DNA of 64,000 bases, taken from positions 501,501 to 565,500 of the forward strand of contig CAJNDS010001413.1 in NCBI GenBank assembly GCA_905221605.1, read 5' to 3'. Positions 37,256 through 49,504 of the stretch are shown in pieces. This stretch comes from Symbiodinium natans (Eukaryota; Sar; Dinophyceae; Suessiales; Symbiodiniaceae). Each line of letters starts with the position of its first letter. Position 1 is the stretch's first letter. Under the pieces are notes generated by a model. It was not told the DNA's origin, searched no databases, and saw nothing but the letters and a program-made list of their open reading frames with translations. The translations under genes and the position numbers were made by a program.

Positions 37256-37619
37256 CGCTCCTCTCTGTTGTTTTCTCACACAAGCACACGAACGCAAGTG
37301 ATCTCTCCGTGCCCCTCTGCTCAAGCGCCTCCGAAAACATGAATGTTGCAATCTCCACAAACATGACTGACGACATGACTGCAAATGCACTGTCGCTTGC
37401 AAACATCCAATGCACAACATGATCGCACCTGATACTCCAAGCATAAGCATCATTGCCATTGCTCCATTGTAATCGAATTGCATAGTCTTGGGGTCGTAGA
37501 GGTTCTTTGCTCCTGGAATACTGGTCCAAATCCACATCACCAATGGATCTCTTGCTCCATTCATAGTCTTGTCGGAGTAGAGGCTCTTGTTTGTACATAG
37601 GCCATAGAATTTTGATTCC

Positions 37620-37720
37620 TCCTGGTAGTCGATCTCTGTTTTCTCCTCCTGGTAGTCGATCTCTGCTTTCTCCTTCTGGTAGTCGACCTCTGCTTTCTCC
37701 TTCTGGTAGTCGACCTCATC
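37620..37720 (-). repeat. 27-bp minisatellite in the copia-1 leader/Gag border
   Basis: Four copies of (T)GGTAGTCGA(T/C)CTCTG(C/T)TTTCTCCT. In one minus frame they give DYQKEKAEV-like nonapeptides. The leader ORF ends just upstream, at 37716. Confidence 0.75.
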
Positions 37721-38996
37721 GTCCTGACCAATCTCCCCATTCATCTTCCTCATTTCCAGGGTTTGGCTCCTCGCCCCTTTCTCGCATTCTTCTCCTTTCT
37801 GTTCTCCTCCAAGGAGAATTCGGGTAGAGCGTAGTGGCTTGCGTTGCTCCCACTCGCTTCGGTGGTGGTCCCTTTGGCTCTGGAGGTGGCGCCTTGCTTC
37901 CAGCAGGTCGTTCCTTCGGAGGTGGTCCTCTGGAACTGCTCCCTGGCTCATTTCTCGCATCTTCCATCCTGGGTTGTAGGGTCCCAGGTCCCGTCCTGGG
38001 TTGTAGGGTCCCAGGCCCCGTGTCTCGGCTGGAACTCGCTGTTCCACTGCTCTGGCTTCGCTGGCCGTACCTGGCTCGAAAGTATGCAACTCCACGAGCA
38101 AATTCCTTGGATTCCCTGGCTCTTGCTTCGTCTCCTGAAGGAATTGCACCGGCACGTCTTGCAGCATACTCCTCCTCATTCCGGCGGATGTGTTCCGCCA
38201 CTGCTGCGTTGCTGGGTTCCCCGTCCAGCGTGTGAAGAGGAAGCTTCGTACCACTCGGCATTGGGTCCGGAGGTGGACACTCTGGAGCTCGTTCTTGTCC
38301 TGGCGGTGGACACTCTGGAGCTTGCTCTGGTTCTGGGCCCGCTGGTGGTGGCGGCCCTCCTGACTTTGGAAACCGAACTGGTTCCTGCAAGGCTCGTTCC
38401 CTTGCTCGCCGTTGGATCCTTTCCGTCTCTGCTGCGAGTGCAGAGAGTCTCTCCAGCTGCCTTCGCCTGCGTTGCTCAGCAGACACTTGCTGCTCTTGCA
38501 GCTCCAAGGCGATGTGCCCAGACGAAAGTGTTCTCGGCTCCCTTCTCGGTGTAGGTGGTGCCTCTTGGTACACCATTGTAGTTTCGGGGCTAGAGGAACT
38601 AGGACTCCCGATCTCCACTGGCCCGTCTGGTTCTCCCCCTTCCAAGGGAATGTAATCTCTTCCTTCCACCACTGGTCGTTCGGGCTTCTTCTTCGGCTTT
38701 GGAGGCATATACCTTGGTGCACTTCCACTTCCTTCAGCTGAACTGCTTGCTGAAGATCCGTAGCCTTTTCCCATGCCAACACGGTGAATCTTGATCTCCT
38801 TTCTTCGTGGCTCCATTTCTTCTTCTTGTTCCCCTTCTTCCATGGGCTCTGCGGGTTCCATCGGCTCCATGGGTTCTGTGAGTTCCATTGGCTCCATGGG
38901 TTCTGTGAGTTCCATGGGCTCTGTAGGTTCTGTGAGCTCCATTGGCTCCACAGCATCAGGGTTCCAACCCAAACCATCATCACGGCCACGAGGCAT
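37716..38996 (-). CDS. copia-1 leader ORF, low-complexity protein
   Basis: 426 codons from ATG 38996, beginning 38 nt beyond the 5' LTR. It starts with repeats of EPMELTEP, then an acidic run, a Pro/Lys-rich part, a long helical Arg/Glu-rich stretch (LELQEQQVSAEQRRRRQLER) and Pro-rich repeats (TGPGTLQPR). I recognise no family. It is the first frame of the element and may be an N-terminal extension of Gag: the following Gag frame is one base off and starts at a minisatellite, so an indel there may have split them. Confidence 0.6.
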   Translation of the reverse strand: MPRGRDDGLGWNPDAVEPMELTEPTEPMELTEPMEPMELTEPMEPMEPAEPMEEGEQEEEMEPRRKEIKIHRVGMGKGYGSSASSSAEGSGSAPRYMPPKPKKKPERPVVEGRDYIPLEGGEPDGPVEIGSPSSSSPETTMVYQEAPPTPRREPRTLSSGHIALELQEQQVSAEQRRRRQLERLSALAAETERIQRRARERALQEPVRFPKSGGPPPPAGPEPEQAPECPPPGQERAPECPPPDPMPSGTKLPLHTLDGEPSNAAVAEHIRRNEEEYAARRAGAIPSGDEARARESKEFARGVAYFRARYGQRSQSSGTASSSRDTGPGTLQPRTGPGTLQPRMEDARNEPGSSSRGPPPKERPAGSKAPPPEPKGPPPKRVGATQATTLYPNSPWRRTERRRMRERGEEPNPGNEEDEWGDWSGR

Positions 38997-39017
38997 GGCT
39001 TCGGTCCCGGATGCACA

Positions 39018-39033
39018 GTGTGCTCCGCTACCA
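39018..39033 (-). other. copia-1 primer binding site (initiator tRNA type)
   Basis: Directly next to the 5' LTR the minus strand reads TGGTAGCGGAGCACAC, complementary to a tRNA ending GCUCCGCUACCA. Such an end would give an A1-U72 pair, the mark of eukaryotic initiator tRNA-Met, the usual copia primer. Confidence 0.75.
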
Positions 39034-39168
39034 TGCTAAACTTCAAGTCGCTCTTTTTCCTTGAACCAGTAAAAGCGCTGTCGGTAAAACATGAGTCACA
39101 AATCCACACATGCTCATCAACCCTTTGGGTTGGTAGGTGGGGTTCCCAGGTAGTAGAAAAACTTTACA
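39034..39168 (-). repeat. copia-1 5' LTR
   Basis: 135 bp, TGCTAAAC to ACTTTACA on the plus strand, paired with 30237-30371. The target copy GTTCC (39169-39173) follows. Confidence 0.93.
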
Positions 39169-39173
39169 GTTCC

Positions 39174-39540
39174 GCAGACCCTGCATGTAACACTGCAGCA
39201 ACCTGCAGACCCTGCAGACCTGCAGCAAGCATGCGGACTCTGCAGCAAGCCTGCAGGCCCTGCAGCAGCCTGATGCAGCAAGCCTGCAGACCCCTGCCCT
39301 GCAGCAAGCCTACAGCTGCAGGGTCTGTAGGCTGTCGGCAAGCCTGCAGACCCTGCAGGGCCCTGCAGCAGCCTGCAGGCCAGCAGCGCCTGCGGGCAAC
39401 CTGCAGACCCTGCCGCACGCCGCCCCTACAGACCCTACAGTGGCCCTACAGCAAGCCTGCAAAACCTGCTGCCTGCCTCTCCCCCAGCCCGCATGGCTTC
39501 CAGTCTTCAATTACTTGGGCATTTTCCTGCATTCACACAG
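39174..39540 (+). repeat. U0 right part (CTGCAG-rich block)
   Basis: Begins GCAGACCCTGCATG, the direct continuation of CTGCGTTCT at 30236. It holds dozens of palindromic CTGCAG words, then the unit end before AGTCCATTT. Confidence 0.9.
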
Positions 39541-41266
39541 AGTCCATTTCCCCTTGTAAACACAAAGGCTTGAAGGCCCCAGAGTCTGCAGGAAGCTTGA
39601 AAGCCCCTGACCTGTAGAACTGCAAATTAAAAACCAGGTGTCACATGCTCCGCGCTGTAGGAAAAGCTGGATTTTTCCGCCAGTCTAATTTCATGAAAAC
39701 TAGTACTACACGCTCCGCACTGTGGGAAAAGCTGGATTTCGCCTCGGGTGTAATTTCATCAAAACTGGTACTACACGCTCCGCGCTGGGGAAAAACCACA
39801 GTGTACTACATGAATGCATAGTTTTTTCAAAACTTTAAGGTTCATGTAATGTTTCTACTTGGAATCAAGGTACTACACGCCGTTTTCCCGCATTTTTTGA
39901 GTGTAGTACTCGTGTACAGGTCTGCTACACGCGCTTTCTCAAGGGTTATACGGTTTACCAGTCTTTCAAATACTCAAGTAAGGCCTCACAATCCCCTTCA
40001 AGGGCTCCAAAACCTCATCAGGACCTCCCAGAGCCTTTTTTCCAACTTTTGCGGGCTGCCCGTTGGAAAAATCGCTGAAAAACGTGGTATCGCGCGGGTC
40101 CACATTCAGGACCGACAAACGACGAGAAACATAGGACGCATCAGAGTACCCCCCCAGTGGCAACCTGAATGGCGCCTATATGAATAAGTACAGGCCCACC
40201 ACCGACCGCTTGCCACGCAGCGGTGCATTTTTATTGTCTTATGTCGGGAGCGGTCCTCACGTCGGGCAAAATTTCGGCGAGCTTCAAAAGTGTGTCTTCT
40301 CATCAGAAATCGCACAGTTTTTGGCCTTCATTTTGAGGCCAGAAATTGGGTCCCAAAACTGGGTCTGCCTGATTCGAAACTCTTAGAGAAGATCCCATTT
40401 CGGGCTTCGCTTTGGGGCCCAAAAATAGGACCCCAGAATGGGCCGTGAAACGTGGCAAGTGTGCTTTCAATTTTGCGGAGACACGCAAAGCATGCACCAC
40501 ATGTTTGGGTCGGGCGCAAAGATAGTCAGCGGTCGCTTAAGACTGTTGGCAATAGCGTTATAACGGAACAAGTATTGCACATGACAAGCTGAATTGCAAC
40601 TGCGGGGGCACTCAAACGTGTCCTACGCTTCTTGTGTCTTTCTGGGGTCGGATTTGGCTTCACTTGAGGCACATTCTCCAAACCCCCAGCAAAGGGCCTA
40701 CCTTGTCCCAAATCAATAAGTGTTGTCGAAAATCCCCTTTCCCCAATGGCAATGTTGCAACACGTTGGTCATGTCAGACCGACCTTCGGCATCCAACATT
40801 GCCATTGGGGGCTCGGGGGCACAGACAAGCATCCTTTTCCAGGCTCTTCAGGCTCCAAGTCCTTGCGATTTCAAGGTAGCTCTCAAGGTCGGGCTGCGCT
40901 GCTTACTGCGTTCTGCAGACCCTGCATGTAACACTGCAGCAACCTGCAGACCCTGCAGACCTGCAGCAAGCATGCGGACTCTGCAGCAAGCCTGCAGGCC
41001 CTGCAGCAGCCTGATGCAGCAAGCCTGCAGACCCCTGCAGCAAGCCTACAGCTGCAGGGTCTGTAGGCTGTCGGCAAGCCTGCAGACCCTGCAGCAGCCT
41101 GCAGGCCAGCAGCGCCTGCGGGCAACCTGCAGACCCTGCCGCACGCCGCCCCTACAGACCCTACAGTGGCCCTACAGCAAGCCTGCAAAACCTGCTGCCT
41201 GCCTCTCCCCCAGCCCGCATGGCTTCCAGTCTTCAATTACTTGGGCATTTTCCTGCATTCACACAG
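39541..41266 (+). repeat. Array unit U1
   Basis: 1726 bp, one K block. The first uninterrupted unit; CTGCAG block at about 40916-41215. Confidence 0.92.
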
Positions 41267-42972
41267 AGTCCATTTCCCCTTGTAAACACAAAGGCTTGAA
41301 GGCCCCAGAGTCTGCAGGAAGCTTGAAAGCCCCTGACCTGTAGAACTGCAAATTAAAAACCAGGTGTCACATGCTCCGCGCTGTAGGAAAAGCTGGATTT
41401 TTCCGCCAGTCTAATTTCATGAAAACTAGTACTACACGCTCCGCACTGTGGGAAAAGCTGGATTTCGCCTCGGGTGTAATTTCATCAAAACTGGTACTAC
41501 ACGCTCCGCGCTGGGGAAAAACCACAGTGTACTACATGAATGCATAGTTTTTTCAAAACTTTAAGGTTCATGTAATGTTTCTACTTGGAATCAAGGTACT
41601 ACACGCTGTTTTCCCGCATTTTTTGAGTGTAGTACTCGTGTACAGGTCTGCTACACGCGCTTTCTCAAGGGTTATACGGTTTACCAGTCTTTCAAATACT
41701 CAAGTAAGGCCTCACAATCCCCTTCAAGGGCTCCAAAACCTCATCAGGACCTCCCAGAGCCTTTTTTCCAACTTTTGCGGGCTGCCCGTTGGAAAAATCG
41801 CTGAAAAACGTGGTATCGCGCGGGTCCACATTCAGGACCGACAAACGACGAGAAACATAGGACGCATCAGAGTACCCCCCCAGTGGCAACCTGAATGGCG
41901 CCTATATGAATAAGTAAAGGCCCACCACCGACCGCTTGCCACGCAGCGGTGCATTTTTATTGTCTTATGTCGGGAGCGGTCCTCACGTCGGGCAAAATTT
42001 CGGCGAGCTTCAAAAGTGTGTCTTCTCATCAGAAATCGCACAGTTTTTGGCCTTCATTTTGAGGCCAGAAATTGGGTCCCAAAACTGGGTCTGCCTGATT
42101 CGAAACTCTTAGAGAAGATCCCATTTCGGGCTTCGCTTTGGGGCCCAAAAATAGGACCCCAGAATGGGCCGTGAAACGTGGCAAGTGTGCTTTCAATTTT
42201 GCGGAGACACGCAAAGCATGCACCACATGTTTGGGTCGGGCGCAAAGATTGTCAGCGGTCGCTTAAGACTGTTGGCAATAGCGTTATAACGGAACAAGTA
42301 TTGCACATGACAAGCTGAATTGCAACTGCGGGGGCACTCAAACGTGTCCTACGCTTCTTGTGTCTTTCTGGGGTCGGATTTGGCTTCACTTGAGGCACAT
42401 TCTCCAAACCCCCAGCAAAGGGCCTACCTTGTCCCAAATCAATAAGTGTTGTCGAAAATCCCCTTTCCCCAATGGCAATGTTGCAACACGTTGGTCATGT
42501 CAGACCGACCTTCGGCATCCAACATTGCCATTGGGGGCTCGGGGGCACAGACAAGCATCCTTTTCCAGGCTCTTCAGGCTCCAAGTCCTTGCGATTTCAA
42601 GGTAGCTCTCAAGGTCGGGCTGCGCTGCTTACTGCGTTCTGCAGACCCTGCATGTAACACTGCAGCAACCTGCAGACCCTGCAGACCTGCAGCAAGCATG
42701 CGGACTCTGCAGCAAGCCTGCAGGCCCTGCAGCAGCCTGATGCAGCAAGCCTGCAGACCCCTGCCCTGCAGCAAGCCTACAGCTAGGCTGTCGGCAAGCC
42801 TGCAGACCCTGCAGCAGCCTGCAGCGGGCAACCTGCAGACCCTGCCGCACGCCGCCCCTACAGACCCTACAGTGGCCCTACAGCAAGCCTGCAAAACCTG
42901 CTGCCTGCCTCTCCCCCAGCCCGCATGGCTTCCAGTCTTCAATTACTTGGGCATTTTCCTGCATTCACACAG
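41267..42972 (+). repeat. Array unit U2
   Basis: 1706 bp, one K block. Short deletions in the CTGCAG block near 42785-42830. Confidence 0.92.
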
Positions 42973-44722
42973 AGTCCATTTCCCCTTGTAAACACAAAGG
43001 CTTGAAGGCCCCAGAGTCTGCAGGAAGCTTGAAAGCCCCTGACCTGTAGAACTGCAAATTAAAAACCAGGTGTCACATGCTCCGCGCTGTAGGAAAAGCT
43101 GGATTTTTCCGCCAGTCTAATTTCATGAAAACTAGTACTACACGCTCCGCACTGTGGGAAAAGCTGGATTTCGCCTCGGGTGTAATTTCATCAAAACTGG
43201 TACTACACGCTCCGCGCTGGGGAAAAACCACAGTGTACTACATGAATGCATAGTTTTTTCAAAACTTTAAGGTTCATGTAATGTTTCTACTTGGAATCAA
43301 GGTACTACACGCTGTTTTCCCGCATTTTTTGAGTGTAGTACTCGTGTACAGGTCTGCTACACGCGCTTTCTCAAGGGTTATACGGTTTACCAGTCTTTCA
43401 AATACTCAAGTAAGGCCTCACAATCCCCTTCAAGGGCTCCAAAACCTCATCAGGACCTCCCAGAGCCTTTTTTCCAACTTTTGCGGGCTGCCCGTTGGAA
43501 AAATCGCTGAAAAACGTGGTATCGCGCGGGTCCACATTCAGGACCGACAAACGACGAGAAACATAGGACGCATCAGAGTACCCCCCCAGTCCCCCCAGTG
43601 GCAACCTGAATGGCGCCTATATGAATAAGTAAAGGCCCACCACCGACCGCTTGCCACGCAGCGGTGCATTTTTATTGTCTTATGTCGGGAGCGGTCCTCA
43701 CGTCGGGCAAAATTTCGGCGAGCTTCAAAAGTGTGTCTTCTCATCAGAAATCGCACAGTTTTTGGCCTTCATTTTGAGGCCAGAAATTGGATCCCAAAAC
43801 TGGGTCTGCCTGATTCGAAACTCTTAGAGAAGATCCCATTTCGGGCTTCGCTTTGGGGCCCAAAAATAGGACCCCAGAATGGGCCGTGAAACGTGGCAAG
43901 TGTGCTTTCAATTTTGCGGAGACACGCAAAGCATGCACCACATGTTTGGGTCGGGCGCAAAGATTGTCAGCGGTCGCTTAAGACTGTTGGCAATAGCGTT
44001 ATAACGGAACAAGTATTGCACATGACAAGCTGAATTGCAACTGCGGGGGCACTCAAACGTGTCCTACGCTTCTTGTGTCTTTCTGGGGTCGGATTTGGCT
44101 TCACTTGAGGCACATTCTCCAAACCCCCAGCAAAGGGCCTACCTTGTCCCAAATCAATAAGCGTTGTCGAAAATCCCCTTTCCCCAATGGCAATGTTGCA
44201 ACACGTTGGTCATGTCAGACCGACCTTCGGCATCCAACATTGCCATTGGGGGCTCGGGGGCACAGACAAGCATCCTTTTCCAGGCTCTTCAGGCTCCAAG
44301 TCCTTGCGATTTCAAGGTAGCTCTCAAGGTCGGGCTGCGCTGCTTACTGCGTTCTGCAGACCCTGCATGTAACACTGCAGCAACCTGCAGACCCTGCAGA
44401 CCTGCAGCAAGCATGCGGACTCTGCAGCAAGCCTGCAGGCCCTGCAGCAGCCTGATGCAGCAAGCCTGCAGACCCCTGCCCTGCAGCAAGCCTACAGCTG
44501 CAGGGTCTGTAGGCTGTCGGCAAGCCTGCAGACCCTGCAGGGCCCTGCAGCAGCCTGCAGGCCAGCAGCGCCTGCGGGCAACCTGCAGACCCTGCCGCAC
44601 GCCGCCCCTACAGACCCTACAGTGGCCCTACAGCAAGCCTGCAAAACCTGCTGCCTGCCTCTCCCCCAGCCCGCATGGCTTCCAGTCTTCAATTACTTGG
44701 GCATTTTCCTGCATTCACACAG
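42973..44722 (+). repeat. Array unit U3
   Basis: 1750 bp, one K block; same length as the rejoined U0. Carries the 9-bp TCCCCCCAG duplication before the K block, as U0 does. Confidence 0.92.
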
Positions 44723-46869
44723 AGTCCATTTCCCCTTGTAAACACAAAGGCTTGAAGGCCCCAGAGTCTGCAGGAAGCTTGAAAGCCCCTGACCTGTAGA
44801 ACTGCAAATTAAAAACCAGGTGTCACATGCTCCGCGCTGTAGGAAAAGCTGGATTTTTCCGCCAGTCTAATTTCATGAAAACTAGTACTACACGCTCCGC
44901 ACTGTGAGAAAAGCTGGATTTCGCCTCGGGTGTAATTTCATCAAAACTGGTACTACACGCTCCGCGCTGGGGAAAAACCACAGTGTACTACATGAATGCA
45001 TAGTTTTTTCAAAACTTTAAGGTTCATGTAATGTTTTACTTGGAATCAAGGTACTACACGCCGTTTTCCCGCATTTTTTGAGTGTAGTACTCGTGTACAG
45101 GTCTGCTACACGCGCTTTCTCAAGGGTTATACGGTTTACCAGTCTTTCAAATACTCAAGTAAGGCCTCACAATCCCCTTCAAGGGCTCCAAAACCTCATC
45201 AGGACCTCCCAGAGCCTTTTTTCCAACTTTTGCGGGCTGCCCGTTGGAAAAATCGCTGAAAAACGTGGTATCGCGCGGGTCCACATTCAGGACCGACAAA
45301 CGACGAGAAACATAGGACGCATCAGAGTACCCCCCCAGTCCCCCCAGTGGCAACCTGAACGGCGCCTATATGAATAAGTAAAGGCCCACCACCGACCGCT
45401 TGCCACGCAGCGGTGCATTTTTATTGTCTTATGTCGGGAGCGGTCCTCACGTCGGGCAAAATTTCGGCGAGCTTCAAAAGTGTGTCTTCTCATCAGAAAT
45501 CGCACAGTTTTTGGCCTTCATTTTGAGGCCAGAAATTGGGTCCCAAAACTGGGTCTGCCTGATTCGAAACTCTTAGAGAAGATCCCATTTCGGGCTTCGC
45601 TTTGGGGCCCAAAAATAGGACCCCAGAATGGGCCGTGAAACGTGGCAAGTGTGCTTTCAATTTTGCGGAGACACGCAAAGCATGCACCACATGTTTGGGT
45701 CGGGCGCAAAGATTGTCAGCGGTCGCTTAAGACTGTTGGCAATAGCGTTATAACGGAACAAGTATTGCACATGACAAGCTGAATTGCAACAGTCCCCCCA
45801 GTGGCAACCTGAATGGCGCCTATATGAATAAGTAAAGGCCCACCACCGACCGCTTGCCACGCAGCGGTGCATTTTTATTGTCTGATGTCGGGAGCGGTCC
45901 TCACGTCGGGCAAAATTTCGGCGAGCTTCAAAAGTGTGTCTTCTCATCAGAAATCGCACAGTTTTTGGCCTTCATTTTGAGGCCAGAAATTGGGTCCCAA
46001 AACTGGGTCTGCCTGATTCGAAACTCTTAGAGAAGATCCCATTTCGGGCTTCGCTTTGGGGCCCAAAAATAGGACCCCAGAATGGGCCGTGAAACGTGGC
46101 AAGTGTGCTTTCAATTTTGCGGAGACACGCAAAGCATGCACCACATGTTTGGGTCGGGCGCAAAGATTGTCAGCGGTCGCTTAAGACTGTTGGCAATAGC
46201 GTTATAACGGAACAAGTATTGCACATGACAAGCTGAATTGCAACTGCGGGGGCACTCAAACGTGTCCTACGCTTCTTGTGTCTTTCTGGGGTCGGATTTG
46301 GCTTCACTTGAGGCACATTCTCCAAACCCCCAGCAAAGGGCCTACCTTGTCCCACATCAATAAGTGTTGTCGAAAATCCCCTTTCCCCAATGGCAATGTT
46401 GCAACACGTTGGTCATGTCAGACCGACCTTCGGCATCCAACATTGCCATTGGGGGCTCGGGGGCACAGACAAGCATCCTTTTCCAGGCTCTTCAGGCTCC
46501 AAGTCCTTGCGATTTCAAGGTAGCTCTCAAGGTCGGCCTGCGCTGCTTGCAGACCCTGCAGACCTGCAGCAAGCATGCGGACTCTGCAGCAAGCCTGCAG
46601 GCCCTGCGGCAGCCTGATGCAGCAAGCCTGCAGACCCCTGCAGCAAGCCTACAGCTGCAGGGTCTGTAGGCTGTCGGCAAGCCTGCAGACCCTGCAGCAG
46701 CCTGCAGGCCAGCAGCGCCTGCGGGCAACCTGCAGACCCTGCCGCACGCCGCCCCTACAGACCCTACAGTGGCCCTACAGCAAGCCTGCAAAACCTGCTG
46801 CCTGCCTCTCCCCCAGCCCGCATGGCTTCCAGTCTTCAATTACTTGGGCATTTTCCTGCATTCACACAG
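44723..46869 (+). repeat. Array unit U4, two K blocks
   Basis: 2147 bp; K blocks at 45347-45790 and 45801-46245. The CTGCAG block is shortened on its left. Confidence 0.92.
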
Positions 46870-49504
46870 AGTCCATTTCCCCTTGTAAACACAAAGGCTT
46901 GAAGGCCCCAGAGTCTGCAGGAAGCTTGAAAGCCCCTGACCTGTAGAACTGCAAATTAAAAACCAGGTGTCACATGCTCCGCGCTGTAGGAAAAGCTGGA
47001 TTTTTCCGCCAGTCTAATTTCATGAAAACTAGTACTACACGCTCCGCACTGTGGGAAAAGCTGGATTTCGCCTCGGGTGTAATTTCATCAAAACTGGTAC
47101 TACACGCTCCCGCTGGGGGAAAAACCACAGTGTACTACATGAATGCATAGTTTTTTCAAAACTTTACGGTTCATGTCATGTTTCTACTTGGAATCAAGGT
47201 ACTACACGCTGTTTTCCCGCATTTTTTGAGTGTAGTACTCGTGTACAGGTCTGCTACGCGCGCTTTCTCAAGGGTTATACGGTTTACCAGTCTTTCAAAT
47301 ACTCAAGTAAGGCCTCACAATCCCCTTCAAGGGCTCCAAAACCTCATCAGGACCTCCCAGAGCCTTTTTTCCAACTTTTGCGGGCTGCCCGTTGGAAAAA
47401 TCGCTGAAAAACGTGATATCGCGCGGGTCCACATTCAGGACCGACAAACGACGAGAAACATAGGACGCATCAGAGAACCCCCCCAGTGGCAACCTGAATG
47501 GCGCCTATATGAATAAGTAAAGGCCCACCACCGACCGCTTGCCACGCAGCGGTGCATTTTTATTGTCTTATGTCGGGAGCGGTCCTCACGTCGGGCAAAA
47601 TTTCGGCGAGCTTCAAAAGTGTGTCTTCTCATCAGAAATCGCACAGTTTTTGGCCTTCATTTTGAGGCCAGAAATTGGGTTCCAAAACTGGGTCTGCCTG
47701 ATTCGAAACTCTTAGAGAAGATCCCATTTCGGGCTTCGCTTTGGGGCCCAAAAATAGGACCCCAGAATGGGCCGTGAAACGTGGCAAGTGTGCTTTCAAT
47801 TTTGCGAAGACACGCAAAGCATGCACCACATGTTTTGAGTCGGGCGCAAAGATTGTCAGCGGTCGCTTAAGACTGTTGGCAATAGCGTTTTCACGGAACA
47901 AGTATTGCACATGACAAGCTGAATTGCAACTGTGGCAACCTGAATGGCGCCTATATGAATAAGTAAAGGCCCACCACCGACCGCTTGCCACGCAGCGGTG
48001 CATTTTTATTGTCTTATGTCGGGAGCGGTCCTCACGTCGGGCAAAATTTCGGCGAGCTTCAAAAGTGTGTCTTCTCATCAGAAATCGCACAGTTTTTGGC
48101 CTTCATTTTGAGACCAGAAATTGGGTCCCAAAACTGGGTCTGCCTGATTCGAAACTCTTAGAGAAGATCCCATTTCGGGCTTCGCTTTGGGGCCCAAAAA
48201 TAGGACCCCAGAATGGGCCGTGAAACGTGGCAAGTGTGCTTTCAATTTTGCGGAGACACGCAAAGCATGCACCACATGTTTGGGTCGGGCGCAAAGATTG
48301 TCAGCGGTTGCTTAAGACTGTTGGCAATAGCGTTATAACGGAACAAGTATTGCACATGACAAGCTGAATTGCAACTGTGGCAACCTGAACGGCGCCTATA
48401 TGAATAAGTAAAGGCCCACCACCGACCGCTTGCCACGCAGCGGTGCATTTTTATTGTCTTATGTCGGGAGCGGTCCTCACGTCGGGCAAAATTTCGGCGA
48501 GCTTCAAAAGTGTGTCTTCTCATCAGAAATCGCACAGTTTTTGGCCTTCATTTTGAGGCCAGAAATTGGGTCCCAAAACTGGGTCTGCCTGATTCGAAAC
48601 TCTTAGAGAAGATCCCATTTCGGGCTTCGCTTTGGGGCCCACAAATAGGACCCCAGAATGGGCCGTGAAACGTGGCAAGTGTGCTTTCAATTTTGCGGAG
48701 ACACGCAAAGCATGCACCACATGTTTGGGTCGGGCGCAAAGATAGTCAGCGGTCGCTTAAAACTGTTGGCAATAGCGTTATAACGGAACAGGTATTGCAC
48801 ATGACAAGCTGAATTGCAACTGCGGGGGCACTCAAACGTGTCCTACGCTTCTTGTGTCTTTCTGGGGTCGGATTTGGCTTCACTTGAGGCACATTCTCCA
48901 AACCCCCAGCAAAGGGCCTACCTTGTCCCAAATCAATAAGTGTTGTCGAAAATCCCCTTTCCCCAATGGCAACACGTTGGTCATGTCAGACCGACCTTCG
49001 GCATCCAACATTGCCATTGGGGGCTCGGGGGCACATGCAAGGGCTTGTGACCGGAGACAAGCATCCTTTTCCAGGCTCTTCAGGTTCCAAGTCCTTGCAA
49101 TTTCAAGGTAGCTCTCAAGGTCGGGCTGCGCTGCTTACTGCGTTCTGCAGACCCTGCATGTAACACTGCAGCAACCTGCAGACCCTGCAGACCTGCAGCA
49201 AGCATGCGGAATCTGCAGCAAGCCTGCAGGCCCTGCAGCAGCCTGATGCAGCAAGCCTGCAGACCCCTGCAGCAAGCCTACAGCTGCAGGGTCTGTAGGC
49301 TGTCGGCAAGCCTGCAGACCCTGCAGCAGCCTGCAGGCCAGCAGCGCCTGCGGGCAAACCTGCAGACCCTGCCGCACCTCACGCCGCCCCTACAGACCCT
49401 ACAGTGGCCCTACAGCAAGCCTGCAAAACCTGCTGCCTGCCTCTCCCCCAGCCCGCATGGCTTCCAGTCTTCAATTACTTGGGCATTTTCCTGCATTCAC
49501 ACAG
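46870..49504 (+). repeat. Array unit U5, three K blocks
   Basis: 2635 bp; K blocks at 47486-47931, 47932-48376 and 48377-48821. Its tail has the CAAGGGCTTGTGACCGG insert also found, in variant form, in U8-U10. Confidence 0.92.

Larger units (their letters stand above)
30237..39168 (-). mobile_element. copia-1: complete Ty1/copia retrotransposon
   Basis: 8.9 kb with 135-bp LTRs (TG...CA) that differ by one base. The flanking duplications are GTTCT (30232-30236) and GTTCC (39169-39173). Next to the 5' LTR is a primer site complementary to an initiator-type tRNA end; before the 3' LTR is AAGGCGGGG. Pol order is protease, integrase, RT, RNase H, as in Ty1/copia. It is inserted in U0 of the array. 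Gag is broken, pol is open. Confidence 0.95.

Noticed and set aside
35993-39109. 1038-codon minus-strand open frame across the copia-1 5' region
   Set aside because: Only the part near 36812-37255 reads as Gag; the rest overlaps the better leader ORF, or is out-of-frame translation of low-complexity sequence.
39849-40187. 112-115-codon plus-strand open frame (MFLLGIKVLHAV...) recurring in nearly every array unit
   Set aside because: Units are nearly identical in DNA, so any open frame recurs. It has no recognisable domain, changes length with a 9-bp duplication, and is matched by equally recurrent frames on the other strand.
39174-41215. CTGCAG-rich blocks as a possible CRISPR array
   Set aside because: No constant repeat with unique spacers; a degenerate short-word satellite in a eukaryotic genome.
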